64,000 nt of DNA. Origin: Bog-473 sp963807675 (lineage in GTDB: Bacteria > Actinomycetota > Acidimicrobiia > Acidimicrobiales > RAAP-2). The DNA lies in the NCBI GenBank assembly GCA_963807675.1, contig CAWECP010000012.1, forward strand, positions 124,001 through 188,000. Reading direction: 5' to 3'. The notes under the pieces are model-generated. The model was not told the DNA's origin and did no database searches. It saw only the letters and a program-made list of their open reading frames with translations. This document shows positions 25,101 to 33,621 of the stretch, piece by piece; within the stretch, counting starts at the first letter, position 1, and every line of letters begins with the position of its first letter. Made by a program: the position numbers and the translations under genes.

Positions 25101-25781
25101 ATGTCCAGCCGACCCAGAGCGGTGATCCTGTTGCACGGCTTCGGGTCCTCTTTCGATCACAACTGGCGGCAGACCGGCTGGGTCGACATCCTGGCTGACT
25201 TCGGGGTCACCGTCCCCGCCATCGACCTCCCGGGCCACGGGTCGTCGTTGCCGCTGACCGATCCGGCGGGCTACACCGACGTGGACGAGGAGATCCGCCG
25301 CGCCCTGCCCGCGGAGGGACTCATCGCAGCGGTCGGTTTCTCAGCCGGGGCAGAATTGCTCCTGCGTCTGGCTCTCGCCGAGCCTGAGCGTTTCGACCGG
25401 ATCGTCCTCCTCGGGCTGGGAGACAACGTGTTCGAGTCGGGCGACCCCGCCGCATTAGTGGCGGCGCTCGAGGGCAGCGAAGAGCCGGAAGACGTTCAGG
25501 CTCGGCTGTTCCGCCGGCTGGCCCAGTCGGCGGGCAACGACCCGAGAGCGCTCTCGGCCTTCCTCCGTCGGCCCCGCCGGCCGGTCACCGACGAAGAGCT
25601 GTCGGGGCTGCAGTGCCCGATCCTGGTGGTGCTGGGCGACCGGGACATGGTGGGATCCGCGGACCGGCTGATGGCGGCGCTCCCGTCGGCCTCGCTGGTC
25701 ACGCTCGCCGGCGTCGATCACTTCGCGACACCGTCGGACTTCGGCGCGATTGACGCCACCATCAAATTCCTCGGCCTCTGA
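25101..25781 (+). CDS. Alpha/beta hydrolase
   Basis: The 226-residue protein is a single-domain alpha/beta hydrolase. LLHGFGSS supplies the oxyanion hole, Ser81 sits in GFSAG, the acid is in VVLGDRDMVG and the His in GVDHFATP. It lacks a signal peptide and is likely cytoplasmic. It is short for the family (about 260) with a compact cap. The substrate is unknown; a ring-cleavage product or ester is possible given the neighbouring hydrolases. TAGTTT at 25087-25092 lies 8 nt before the ATG. Confidence 0.84.
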   Translation: MSSRPRAVILLHGFGSSFDHNWRQTGWVDILADFGVTVPAIDLPGHGSSLPLTDPAGYTDVDEEIRRALPAEGLIAAVGFSAGAELLLRLALAEPERFDRIVLLGLGDNVFESGDPAALVAALEGSEEPEDVQARLFRRLAQSAGNDPRALSAFLRRPRRPVTDEELSGLQCPILVVLGDRDMVGSADRLMAALPSASLVTLAGVDHFATPSDFGAIDATIKFLGL

Positions 25782-25832
25782 TGAGCTCCGGCTCGGCCTC
25801 GGTCTCGAGGAGTTAGACCCCGCCGCGGTTCC

Positions 25833-25861
25833 AACAGAGAGACGGTTGTCTCTGTTTTTTT
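25833..25861 (+). terminator. Rho-independent terminator
   Basis: AACAGAGA pairs with TCTCTGTT around an 8-nt loop and runs into a tract of seven or more T. It lies about 50 bp after the alpha/beta hydrolase stop and separates it from the Tat-protein operon. Confidence 0.72.
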
Positions 25862-25968
25862 CCGATCCTCGACATCCGCGGCGGCGACCGCTCCGAATCC
25901 CTGTCGGCTCCGTCGTGAAGCCCGACGTGTAGGTCGCATCGAACTCTGAACACGGAGGAGGAGATCGG

Positions 25969-26262
25969 ATGAGACAGCTCAACCGCCGGCAATTCCTGCA
26001 GAGGGGGTCGCTGGCCGTGGCGGCGGCCGGCGTCGCCTCCGCCATACCGGGAGTCGGTGCCCTCCTCGACGACGAGGCACCGGCCGTGGCTCCGGAAGCT
26101 CCGGCGGCCGTCGACAGCGCGGTGCCGAGTATGACCGACCCCGTCGTGGCCCGGGTGACGAATGCGTCGAGCGGCGAGGTCCAGATGTTCTTCGGGACCA
26201 GCTCGTCGACGGTCAAGGATCCCGAGCTCGCAGCCCGACTGTTGCGAGCCGCCACCCCGTAG
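25969..26262 (+). CDS. Small Tat-exported protein upstream of DUF4331
   Basis: The 97-residue protein has a twin-arginine signal NRRQFLQRG followed by an Ala-rich helix (residues 14-31), so it is exported folded. The mature part is only about 65 residues, rich in Ala, Pro and Val, and ends with a possible strand (VQMFFGTSSST). No family is recognised. GGAGGAGG lies about 8 nt before the ATG. It leads a three-gene run with DUF4331 and a His-rich protein; Tat export suggests metal or cofactor binding before export, or passage in complex with another protein. Confidence 0.68.
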   Translation: MRQLNRRQFLQRGSLAVAAAGVASAIPGVGALLDDEAPAVAPEAPAAVDSAVPSMTDPVVARVTNASSGEVQMFFGTSSSTVKDPELAARLLRAATP

Positions 26263-26345
26263 CCACATTCCCGCCCGGTCCGGGCGCCCTTCTGATGCCC
26301 GCAGCACTCGCCCTGCCAACCCAAACCAAGCCAAAGAGGTGACCC

Positions 26346-27797
26346 ATGTCGTCCCATCGTGAAGCTCCCGAAATCTCGAAGGATCCCGTCGCCGACAGCA
26401 CGGACGTGTACGCGTTCGTCAGCCCCGACGATCCCTCGACGGTCACGCTGATCGCCAACTACATCCCGTTGGAGCCGCCCGACTCGGGTCCCAACTTCTA
26501 CGAGTTCGACGACACCGTGCTCTACGCAATCAACGTCGACAACAACGGCGACGGGGTGGCAGACGTGGCGTTCCTGTTCACCTTCAACACGACGCTCCGT
26601 GACCCGAGCTTCTTCCTCTACAACGTCGGGCCAATCACGTCGCTGTCGAGCCCGAACTGGAACCGGGTGCAGACCTACACCCTGGAGATGATCGACTGGT
26701 GTCATGGACGGGCAACCCAGCTCGGGGCCGGGCTGCCCTGTCCGCCGTGCAACGTCGGCCCGCTCTCGACGCCGGGCTACGCCAACCTGGCCGCCGAGGC
26801 CATCAGCACCTTCGGCAACGGCGTCAAGTCCTTCGCCGGCCAGCGCGCCGAGGGCTTCTACGTCGACCTCGGCGCCGTCTTCGACCTGGGCAACCTCCGC
26901 CCGTTCCAAGGCGACCACGCCGGGTGGTCGTCCACCGGCCTGCCCGCCATGGCCGCCGGCGTGAACTCGACGGCCGGCGTCAACGTGCACACCCTGGCGG
27001 TGCAGGTGCCCATGAACCTGCTGACCAGTAACGGCCAGGGCCCCACCAGCAGCACCGGCACCATTGGGGTGTGGACCACGGCCAGCCGCCAACAGATCCG
27101 GATCCTCGAGGGTGGGCCGCGTGGAGACAACGGCATGGTCTCCAACCTCGGCCCTTTCGTCCAGGTCTCGCGCCTGGGCAACCCGCTCTTCAACGAGGTG
27201 CTCGTTCCGCTGTCGACCAAGGACTTCTGGAACTCGCAGTCGCCCGCAAACGACTCCCAGTTCGCCGGCTACGTCTCGAACCCTCAGCTGGCGGACCTGC
27301 TGCCCGGCCTGTTCCCGGGGGTCTTCAACAACCTGGCCACGTTCAACGCCACCCACACCCCCCGAGCGGACCTCCTGGCCATTCTGCTCACCGGGATCCC
27401 CGACGGCGTCGTGCCCGGTTTCCCCGGCAACTACACCGGCCCCACCCAGGCGGACATGCTGCGGCTCAACATGACGATCCCTCCCACTGCGGCGGCCGGC
27501 GCCAGCAACCTGGGGCTCGTCGGGGGCGATGTCGCGGGCTACCCGAACGGGCGCCGCGTGTTCGACGACGTGGTGACCATTGAGCTGCGGGCCATCGCCG
27601 GCCTGACCCTCCCGCTGGTCGACAAGAGTTACACGCCCGACGGCGCCGCCGGCTCGTTGAGCAACCCGAATGCCGGCATCAGCATGGGCTTGACGTCCGG
27701 TCCGAGCGACCTGACGGCTCGGGGCACCGAGGACTACCTCTCCTCGTTCCCGTACCTGGGCCTGCCCTACTCCGGCTATAGCGCCGGCGCCGCGTGA
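26346..27797 (+). CDS. DUF4331 domain protein
   Basis: The 483-residue protein begins SSHREAPEISKDPVADSTDVYAF, the DUF4331 signature, and has repeated beta-rich segments with many Asn, Asp and Gly. No signal peptide is seen on it. The function of DUF4331 is unknown. GAGGTG lies 4 nt before the ATG. It sits between a Tat-exported small protein (83 bp gap) and a His-rich protein (10 bp gap). Export as a passenger with the Tat partner is an inference. Confidence 0.82.
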   Translation: MSSHREAPEISKDPVADSTDVYAFVSPDDPSTVTLIANYIPLEPPDSGPNFYEFDDTVLYAINVDNNGDGVADVAFLFTFNTTLRDPSFFLYNVGPITSLSSPNWNRVQTYTLEMIDWCHGRATQLGAGLPCPPCNVGPLSTPGYANLAAEAISTFGNGVKSFAGQRAEGFYVDLGAVFDLGNLRPFQGDHAGWSSTGLPAMAAGVNSTAGVNVHTLAVQVPMNLLTSNGQGPTSSTGTIGVWTTASRQQIRILEGGPRGDNGMVSNLGPFVQVSRLGNPLFNEVLVPLSTKDFWNSQSPANDSQFAGYVSNPQLADLLPGLFPGVFNNLATFNATHTPRADLLAILLTGIPDGVVPGFPGNYTGPTQADMLRLNMTIPPTAAAGASNLGLVGGDVAGYPNGRRVFDDVVTIELRAIAGLTLPLVDKSYTPDGAAGSLSNPNAGISMGLTSGPSDLTARGTEDYLSSFPYLGLPYSGYSAGAA

Positions 27798-27807
27798 GGG
27801 GACTGCC

Positions 27808-28236
27808 GTGAGTGTGACGACCACCCCCGACACGGATCACCATCCGCACGGTCATCGCCATCACGATCACCATGACGATGACCACGACCACGTCCCTGCC
27901 GGCGAGGCGGCTCCGGGACCGAGCGAGGCCGGGAGCGTGGTGCTCGACATCGGGGCCGGGGCCGGGGCGGTGGTGGTGCGGACGGACGCCGACATGTGCG
28001 GGCTCGAGCTGGAGATCCGGCGCGCCGGCGAGGACTGGGACGGCCGGCACATGGCGGTCCGCCGCCGCGACGGTGCCGGCACGGCCCAGTTCGCCGCGGT
28101 CTTCGGCGGCCTCGCCGCGGGGCGCTACGAGCTGCGCGTGCGCGGCACCGGGCGCGACGGGACCGCCCTTGTCGTGCAGGTCGAGGACGCGTCGGTCCTC
28201 CTGGCCGATTGGCCCACCGCCGACGCGGCGGACTGA
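27808..28236 (+). CDS. Histidine-rich N-terminus plus beta domain, unknown function
   Basis: The 142-residue protein opens with a run rich in His and Asp (residues 11-28), which would bind zinc, nickel, copper or similar ions. A domain of about 95 residues follows with alternating strands and a closing segment, giving a beta-sandwich feel (GRYELRVRGTGRDG). No named family is recognised. It starts 10 bp after DUF4331. It may be the metal donor or sensor for the DUF4331/Tat pair. Confidence 0.65.
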   Translation: MSVTTTPDTDHHPHGHRHHDHHDDDHDHVPAGEAAPGPSEAGSVVLDIGAGAGAVVVRTDADMCGLELEIRRAGEDWDGRHMAVRRRDGAGTAQFAAVFGGLAAGRYELRVRGTGRDGTALVVQVEDASVLLADWPTADAAD

Positions 28237-28246
28237 GCCAGCCGCC

Positions 28247-29956
28247 CTAGGCCGGCTGCGGCTGCGGGCCACGCAGGAGCCGACCCGACCGCTCCCCCGT
28301 CGCCTCGTCGTCGGCGCGCACGACGGCGCCCGACTTGACCGTGGCCACGTAGCCGCGCGCCCGCTGGATCAGGCGCTTGCCCGAGGCCGGCAGGTCGTAG
28401 ACCATCTCGGGCGGCTCGAGGGTCAACCCCTCGTGGTCGATCACGTTGACGTCGGCCAGATAGCCCGGGGCGAGCAGGCCGCGGTCACGGAAGCCGTAGA
28501 GCTCGGCCGTGCGCCGCGTCTGCAGGTGCACGGCCGTCTCGACGGGGAGCTTCTCGCCGCGCCAGCGGTCGCGGGCCCAATGCGTCAGCATGAACGTCGG
28601 CAGGCTGGCGTCGCACAGCACCCCGCAGTGGGCGCCGCCGTCACCCAGCCCGAGCACGGTGGCCGGGTGCAACAGCATTTCGCGCACGGCGTCGAGGTCG
28701 CCTGCCGCGTAGTCGAAGATGGGCAGGTAGAGCAGCTCCTTGCCCTCGCGTTGGAGCATGAGGTCGTAAAGGACCTCATCGGTCGTGCGCCCCTCGGCGG
28801 CGGCCAGGGCCGTGACGCTCCGCTCGGGCGCCGGCTCGTAGTCGGGTGGGTCGCCCAGGGGGAACAGCTTGTGCAGGTTGGCCCGCAGCAGCTCGACGAA
28901 GCCGCCCGGTCGCGGCGGCTCGCCCAGGATGGCGGCCCGCCGCTCGGGCGTGCGCAGCAGCGCCACACGCTCGGCCAGCGGCAGGTGGGCGATCTCCTGG
29001 TAGGCCCGGAGGTGGGCGAAGGGGTGGGTGGCTGACTCGAAGCCGACCATGATCGACGTCGGCTTGCCCGCCACCTGGGGCACCAGCCAGGCCCCGCGCC
29101 GGTTGGCTCCCACGCCGCGGTCGATCCACTCGCGCCACAGCTCGGGGGCGAAGTCGGGTTGGAGGACCTGGTAGGTCACCGGCACGCCGGCGCGGGTGGA
29201 GATCTCCGACATCCAGGCGAATTCGTGGTCGAGGTCGCGCAGATCGCTGGCCAACGAGAAGACCCGGTGGCCCGCCTTGCCCAGCGCCTCGCCGATGGCG
29301 ATCAGCTCGTCGGCCGCCGCCGTGGTGCCGGCTGCCAGCTCGCCGTCCTTGGCCCGGTGCAGCACGGTGCGCGTGGTCGAGGCGCCGATGGCGCCGGCGT
29401 GCACCGCCTCGCGCACCAGGGCCGCCATTTCCGCGATCTCCCCCGCCTCGGCGACGTCGTTGGCCCGGCCCTCGCCGAGCACATAGGCGCGCAGCGCCCC
29501 GTGCGGGACCAGCGCGGCCACGTCGAGGACGCGGGCGGTGCGCTCCACTTCGTCGAGGTACTCGCCGAAGCTCTCCCAGTTCCAGTTGATGCCCTCGGAC
29601 AGCGCGGTGCCCGGGATGTCCTCCACACCCTCCATCAGCTGAATCAGCCAGTCGCGGTCGGTGTCACGGGCGGGCGCGAACCCGACGCCGCAGTTCCCCG
29701 TCACCACCGTGGTCACCCCGTGCCAGCCCGAGGGCGACACCTCGGGGTCCCAGGTGACCTGGCCGTCGTAGTGGGTGTGGATGTCGACCCAGCCCGGCGT
29801 GACCAAAAGCCCGTCGGCGTCGATCTCCCGGCGGGCGCGACCGTCGACCCGGCCGACGGCGGCGACGATGCGGCCGTCGACGGCCACGTCCGCCCGGCGG
29901 AGCGGCCCGCCCGAGCCGTCGGCCACGGTGCCGCCGCGGATGATCAGGTCGTGCAT
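28247..29956 (-). CDS. N-acyl-D-amino-acid deacylase family amidohydrolase (copy 2)
   Basis: The 569-residue protein has GWVDIHTHYDGQ (HxH), GVTTVVTGNCGVGF and GLGDGGAHCGVL (catalytic Asp region). It shares the domain order of copy 1 at 18984-20726 but is clearly diverged. GGAGAGGAG lies before ATG 29956, which supports this start. It is on the minus strand directly downstream of the F420 oxidoreductase (94 bp gap). It is convergent with the His-rich gene. Confidence 0.85.
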   Translation of the reverse strand: MHDLIIRGGTVADGSGGPLRRADVAVDGRIVAAVGRVDGRARREIDADGLLVTPGWVDIHTHYDGQVTWDPEVSPSGWHGVTTVVTGNCGVGFAPARDTDRDWLIQLMEGVEDIPGTALSEGINWNWESFGEYLDEVERTARVLDVAALVPHGALRAYVLGEGRANDVAEAGEIAEMAALVREAVHAGAIGASTTRTVLHRAKDGELAAGTTAAADELIAIGEALGKAGHRVFSLASDLRDLDHEFAWMSEISTRAGVPVTYQVLQPDFAPELWREWIDRGVGANRRGAWLVPQVAGKPTSIMVGFESATHPFAHLRAYQEIAHLPLAERVALLRTPERRAAILGEPPRPGGFVELLRANLHKLFPLGDPPDYEPAPERSVTALAAAEGRTTDEVLYDLMLQREGKELLYLPIFDYAAGDLDAVREMLLHPATVLGLGDGGAHCGVLCDASLPTFMLTHWARDRWRGEKLPVETAVHLQTRRTAELYGFRDRGLLAPGYLADVNVIDHEGLTLEPPEMVYDLPASGKRLIQRARGYVATVKSGAVVRADDEATGERSGRLLRGPQPQPA

Positions 29957-30050
29957 CAATGCTCCTCTCCGGCGCCCCGGGGACCCAGCCCCACCGCCGC
30001 TCGCCGCCACTGTCCCAAGATTCTCGCAGGCGGGGTCGAGGGCGCCAGAT

Positions 30051-31088
30051 TCAGATGAAGCTGCGCAGCTTCTCGATCATGGCCACCGGGTCGGCGCCGA
30101 CGGGAGTCACGTTCAGGTGGGTCACCCCGGCCTCGGCCAGGCCGGCGACGCGCTCCTTTATGTAGCCCTCCGGGCCGCACAGCGAGGTGGCCTCGAGCAG
30201 CTCGGCCGGGACGAGCGCGGCGGCCTCCTTCTTCTTGCCCGACAGATAGAGGTCCTGGATCTCGGTCGCCTCCTCCTCGTAGCCGTAGCGGCAGGCCAGG
30301 GCGTTGTAGAAGTTCTTTCCCTTGGCTCCCATGCCGCCGATGTAGAGGGCGGCCATGGGCCGGCCGAGCTCGCGGATGGGGGCCACCTCGGTCTCCTCGC
30401 CGATGGCCAGGAGGCCGCCGGCCGCGATCTGCAGCCGGTCGAGCGAAGGGTCGCGCCGCGCCGCGCCCGCCTCGAGGGAGGGTCCGAACACCTCTTTGAC
30501 CTTGTCGGGCACGAAGAAGATGGGGAGCCAGCCGTCGGCCACCTCGGCCGTCATGGCCACGTTCTTCTCGCCCAGTGCGGCCACCCAGATCGGGATGCGC
30601 GGGCGCACCGGGTGGTTGATGAGCTTGAGCGCCTTGCCCAGGCCGGTGCCCTGCCCCTCGGGCAGCGGGATGTGGTACGCCGCGCCGTCGTGGACGAGCG
30701 GAGCCTCCCGGGCCCACACCTGGCGGCACACGTCGATGATCTCGCGGGTGCGGGTCAGCGGGCGGTCGTAGGGCACCCCGTGGAAACCCTCGATCACCTG
30801 GGGGCCGGACGCCCCCAGGCCGAGGATGCAGCGGCCGCCCGACAGCGCGTCGATGCCGGCCGCCGTCATGGCGATCAACGTCGGCGTGCGGCTGTAGATG
30901 GGGAGAATGGCCGAACCGATCTCCAGCCGCTCGGTCTTGGCGGCCAGATAACCCATGAAGCTGGGCGCGTCGAAGCTGTAGGCCTCGGCCACCCAGACCA
31001 CGTCGAGACCGACCTTCTCGAGCTCTGCCGCCTGCCGGGCGGACTCGGCGTACCCGCCGGCGTAGTTGAGCGTCATCGACAGCTTCAC
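30051..31088 (-). CDS. LLM-class F420-dependent oxidoreductase
   Basis: The 345-residue luciferase-like monooxygenase-fold protein has a TIM-barrel start (LSMTLNYAGGYAESARQAAELE), VWVAEAYSFDA, GSAILPIYSRTPTLIAMTAAGIDALSGGR and LGLGASGPQVIEGFHG, the F420-type pattern. It uses reduced deazaflavin F420 for hydride transfer. GTG at 31088 is chosen with GAGGAGGT 5 nt upstream. It is divergent from the HAD gene at 31198. TATACT on the minus strand near 31153-31158 is a good -10 candidate. Confidence 0.85.
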   Translation of the reverse strand: MKLSMTLNYAGGYAESARQAAELEKVGLDVVWVAEAYSFDAPSFMGYLAAKTERLEIGSAILPIYSRTPTLIAMTAAGIDALSGGRCILGLGASGPQVIEGFHGVPYDRPLTRTREIIDVCRQVWAREAPLVHDGAAYHIPLPEGQGTGLGKALKLINHPVRPRIPIWVAALGEKNVAMTAEVADGWLPIFFVPDKVKEVFGPSLEAGAARRDPSLDRLQIAAGGLLAIGEETEVAPIRELGRPMAALYIGGMGAKGKNFYNALACRYGYEEEATEIQDLYLSGKKKEAAALVPAELLEATSLCGPEGYIKERVAGLAEAGVTHLNVTPVGADPVAMIEKLRSFI

Positions 31089-31183
31089 GAGACCTCCTCG
31101 AACTGTGCTGCTCCCGGGCCCGGCGGCACGATCTGCCCTTCCGGAAGAAAAGAGTATACCGAAATAGGCGTTCGTCCACCTCC

Positions 31184-31189
31184 TAGGAT
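31184..31189 (+). promoter_or_regulatory. -10 element of HAD gene, leaderless
   Basis: TAGGAT lies 8 nt before the GTG at 31198. No ribosome site intervenes, which fits a leaderless mRNA. Confidence 0.5.
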
Positions 31190-31197
31190 CCTGGCCC

Positions 31198-31812
31198 GTG
31201 ACGGACGGACTTGTCGATCTGGTGCTGTTCGACCTTGGCGGCGTGCTGATAGAGCCGGGTGGCGTGGGACCGATGCGCGACCTGAGCGGCATCGGCAGCG
31301 ACGAGGAGCTGTGGGCGCGCTGGCTGGGCTGCCCCTGGGTGCGGGCCTTCGAGAGCGGCCGCTGCTCGGCCGACGACTTCGCCGCCGGGGTGGTGGCCAA
31401 CTGGGCACTGGCGGTGTCGCCGGCCACCTTCCTGGAGGCGTTCGCCACCTGGCCCCAGGGGCCTTATCCCGGCGCGGCCGGCTTGGTGGCCCGCGTGCGC
31501 AAGGAGGTCCCGGTGGGCTTCCTGTCCAACATGAACGCGTTCCAGTGGGAGGCGCACTACGAGGCCATGCCCCTCACCGGCGCCTTCGACTTCCGCTTCC
31601 TCTCCTTCGAGCTCGGGTTCGTCAAGCCAGACCCGCAGATCTTCGACGCGGTCACCCGGCGGCTCCCCTGCGCGCCCGGGCGGGTGCTCTACCTCGACGA
31701 CAACGCGGTCAACGTCGAGGCTGGCACAGCGGCCGGCTTCGTCTCCCGCCACGCGCGCGGCATCGACGAGACGAACCAGGCGCTCGTCGAAGCCGGGATC
31801 GTCGACCATTGA
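31198..31812 (+). CDS. HAD superfamily hydrolase (YihX-like)
   Basis: The 204-residue phosphatase-like protein has the nucleophile motif FDLGGVLIEP, motif II FLSNMN, the Lys of FVKPDPQIF and the acidic motif YLDDNAVNVEAG. As in YihX-like members, the second acid of the first motif is replaced by Gly. The likely substrate is a sugar phosphate or nucleotide monophosphate. The cap is inserted after the first motif. It is followed after 33 bp by the DUF35 gene, so it may be part of that unit. Confidence 0.84.
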   Translation: MTDGLVDLVLFDLGGVLIEPGGVGPMRDLSGIGSDEELWARWLGCPWVRAFESGRCSADDFAAGVVANWALAVSPATFLEAFATWPQGPYPGAAGLVARVRKEVPVGFLSNMNAFQWEAHYEAMPLTGAFDFRFLSFELGFVKPDPQIFDAVTRRLPCAPGRVLYLDDNAVNVEAGTAAGFVSRHARGIDETNQALVEAGIVDH

Positions 31813-31845
31813 CGGAGGGGCGCCACCGACGCGCGGTGTGCCAAC

Positions 31846-32292
31846 ATGCCGCCCATGGTCGCTAACGGTCCCTCGCTGCGCCTCCTGCCGCGCCTGAGCG
31901 ACGACGTCGCCTTCTACTGGACGTCGGGCGCGGACGGCGTGCTGCGGCTGCTGCGCTGCAATGCCTGCGGGCTCTTCATCCACCCACCCGGCCCCGTGTG
32001 CCCGCGCTGCCTGTCGCACGACATCGGCCCGCAGGAGGTGAGTGGGCGGGGGCACGTGGAGACCTACACGGTCAACTACCAGCAGTGGATCCCCGGCAGC
32101 GACCCCTACATCATCGCCTGGGTGTCCATCGACGAGCAGCCCGACGTCCGATTGACCACCAACCTGGTCGACGTCGAGCCCGACGACGTGCATATCGGTA
32201 TGGCCGTGCGCGTCGTGTTCGAGCACAGCGACGACGTGTGGCTCCCGCTCTTCACACCGGCGGGCCCGGACGCGCCGGGCGCGCCGTCGTGA
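31846..32292 (+). CDS. DUF35 zinc-ribbon/OB-fold protein (ChsH2-C/Ltp partner type)
   Basis: The 148-residue protein has a rubredoxin-like zinc ribbon (Cys-Asn-Ala-Cys and Cys-Pro-Arg-Cys, about residues 38-59) followed by an OB fold of about 80 residues with GRGHVETYTVNYQQW. DUF35 proteins sit on SCP-x thiolases or aldolases and help them bind acyl-CoA; in steroid degraders the DUF35 of ChsH2 is needed by the Ltp2 aldolase. The adjacent thiolase-like gene is coupled by GTGA, a strong sign of a two-protein complex. Confidence 0.86.
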   Translation: MPPMVANGPSLRLLPRLSDDVAFYWTSGADGVLRLLRCNACGLFIHPPGPVCPRCLSHDIGPQEVSGRGHVETYTVNYQQWIPGSDPYIIAWVSIDEQPDVRLTTNLVDVEPDDVHIGMAVRVVFEHSDDVWLPLFTPAGPDAPGAPS

Positions 32293-33524
32293 GCCCGGCC
32301 ACCTCCGAGGAGCCGCTGGAGCGCCGGGCCGTCATTTCGGGCATCGGCCAGTCCGACGTCGGGCGGCGGCTCGGACGCAGCGACATCGACCTGACGGTCG
32401 AGGCGGCGGAGCGGGCCATCGCCGACGCCGGGCTGACGCGCGACGACATCGACGGGCTGGCCACGTACCCGGGCATGGGCGCCGGCACGCCGGGGTTCGC
32501 CGGCCCGACGGGGCCCGACCTGCAGGACGCGCTCGGGCTGTCGCTGAACTGGCACGACGGAGGCGGCGAGGGCCCGGCGCAGATGCGGGCCGTCATTGTG
32601 GCGGCGCTGGCGGTGGCGGCCGGGCTGGCCCGTCACGTGCTGGTGTACCGGACGGTGAGCGAGGGCTCGGCCCAGGGTACGGGTGGGCGCCAGGGCATCG
32701 GGGGCTCGGGTGGTGGCGGTGGCGGAGTGCCGCGGTTCGGCAGCTTCATGCAGTGGTCGCTCCCCTTCGGCGCGGTGTCGGCCGCCAACTGGCTGGCCAT
32801 GGTGGCACAGCGCCGCATGCACGAGTTCGGGCTGACGCGCGAGCAGCTGGGCGCCATTGCGGTCAACAACCGGGCCAACGCGGGGCTGAACCCCAAGGCC
32901 ATCTACCGCGACCCGATGTCGCTGTCGGACTATTTGGCGGCGCGCATGATCACGACGCCCCTGTGCCTCTTCGACTGCGACGCGCCGTGCGATGGCTCGA
33001 CGGCGGTGATCGTGTCGCACCGCGACGTGGCGCTGGACCTCGACCATCCGGCGGTGCACATCAACGCGGTCGGCACGGCGCTGCGGGGCCGTCCGAGCTG
33101 GGACCAGTTCGACGACATGACCTCGATGGCGGCGCGCGACGCCGCCGCCTCCATGTGGGAGCGCACCGAACTCCGCCCGGGCGATGTCGACACGGCACAG
33201 CTCTACGACGGCTTCTCCATCCTGACCGTGGTGTGGATCGAGGCGCTCGGTTTCTGCGGGCGGGGCGAGAGCGGGCCGTTCATCGAGGGCGGGGGGACCA
33301 TCGCCCGCGACGGTGTCCTGCCACTGAACACGGCCGGCGGCCAGCTGTCAGGCGGGCGGCTGCACGGGTTCGGGCTGATCCACGAGGCGTGCGTCCAATT
33401 GCGCGGTGAGGGCGGTCCGCGCCAGGTGGAGCGACCCGGTGGGCGCCCGGTCGAAGTGGCGGCGGTGGGCAACGGAGGCGGGCCTATTGCCGGGTCCATG
33501 TTGCTGACCCGCGGCGTGCGCTGA
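32289..33524 (+). CDS. SCP-x/Ltp2-type thiolase fold protein, possible retro-aldolase
   Basis: The 411-residue thiolase-fold protein starts RRAVISGIGQSDVGRRLGRS and has a TAGGQLSGGRLHGFG motif near the C-terminus. At the usual nucleophile position it has GGGEGPAQMRA with no Cys, as in Ltp2-type steroid aldolases, and it shows AQLYDGFS where thiolases have HDCF. It is therefore probably not a classical thiolase and may cleave a hydroxyacyl-CoA by retro-aldol. A Gly-rich insert lies near residue 140. GTG in the GTGA overlap with DUF35 is the start. Confidence 0.84.
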   Translation: MSPATSEEPLERRAVISGIGQSDVGRRLGRSDIDLTVEAAERAIADAGLTRDDIDGLATYPGMGAGTPGFAGPTGPDLQDALGLSLNWHDGGGEGPAQMRAVIVAALAVAAGLARHVLVYRTVSEGSAQGTGGRQGIGGSGGGGGGVPRFGSFMQWSLPFGAVSAANWLAMVAQRRMHEFGLTREQLGAIAVNNRANAGLNPKAIYRDPMSLSDYLAARMITTPLCLFDCDAPCDGSTAVIVSHRDVALDLDHPAVHINAVGTALRGRPSWDQFDDMTSMAARDAAASMWERTELRPGDVDTAQLYDGFSILTVVWIEALGFCGRGESGPFIEGGGTIARDGVLPLNTAGGQLSGGRLHGFGLIHEACVQLRGEGGPRQVERPGGRPVEVAAVGNGGGPIAGSMLLTRGVR

Positions 33525-33608
33525 GCGCGGCCGTCCGCCGCGTTCGCCCGCTGCGAGCGCCGACGAGGACCCGGACCGCCGCTTTGGTGTCACAGGAGGC
33601 CGGGCCGG

Positions 33609-33614
33609 TACTGT
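33609..33614 (+). promoter_or_regulatory. -10 element of beta-helix gene, leaderless
   Basis: TACTGT lies 7 nt before the GTG at 33622; the 5' end of the mRNA would coincide with the start codon. Confidence 0.5.
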
Positions 33615-33621
33615 TGCGGCA

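Noticed and set aside
25455..27833. Very long open frame on the minus strand across the hydrolase, Tat and DUF4331 genes
   Set aside because: It has no domain or ribosome site and runs antisense to three genes with clear families; in GC-rich DNA such shadows are usual.
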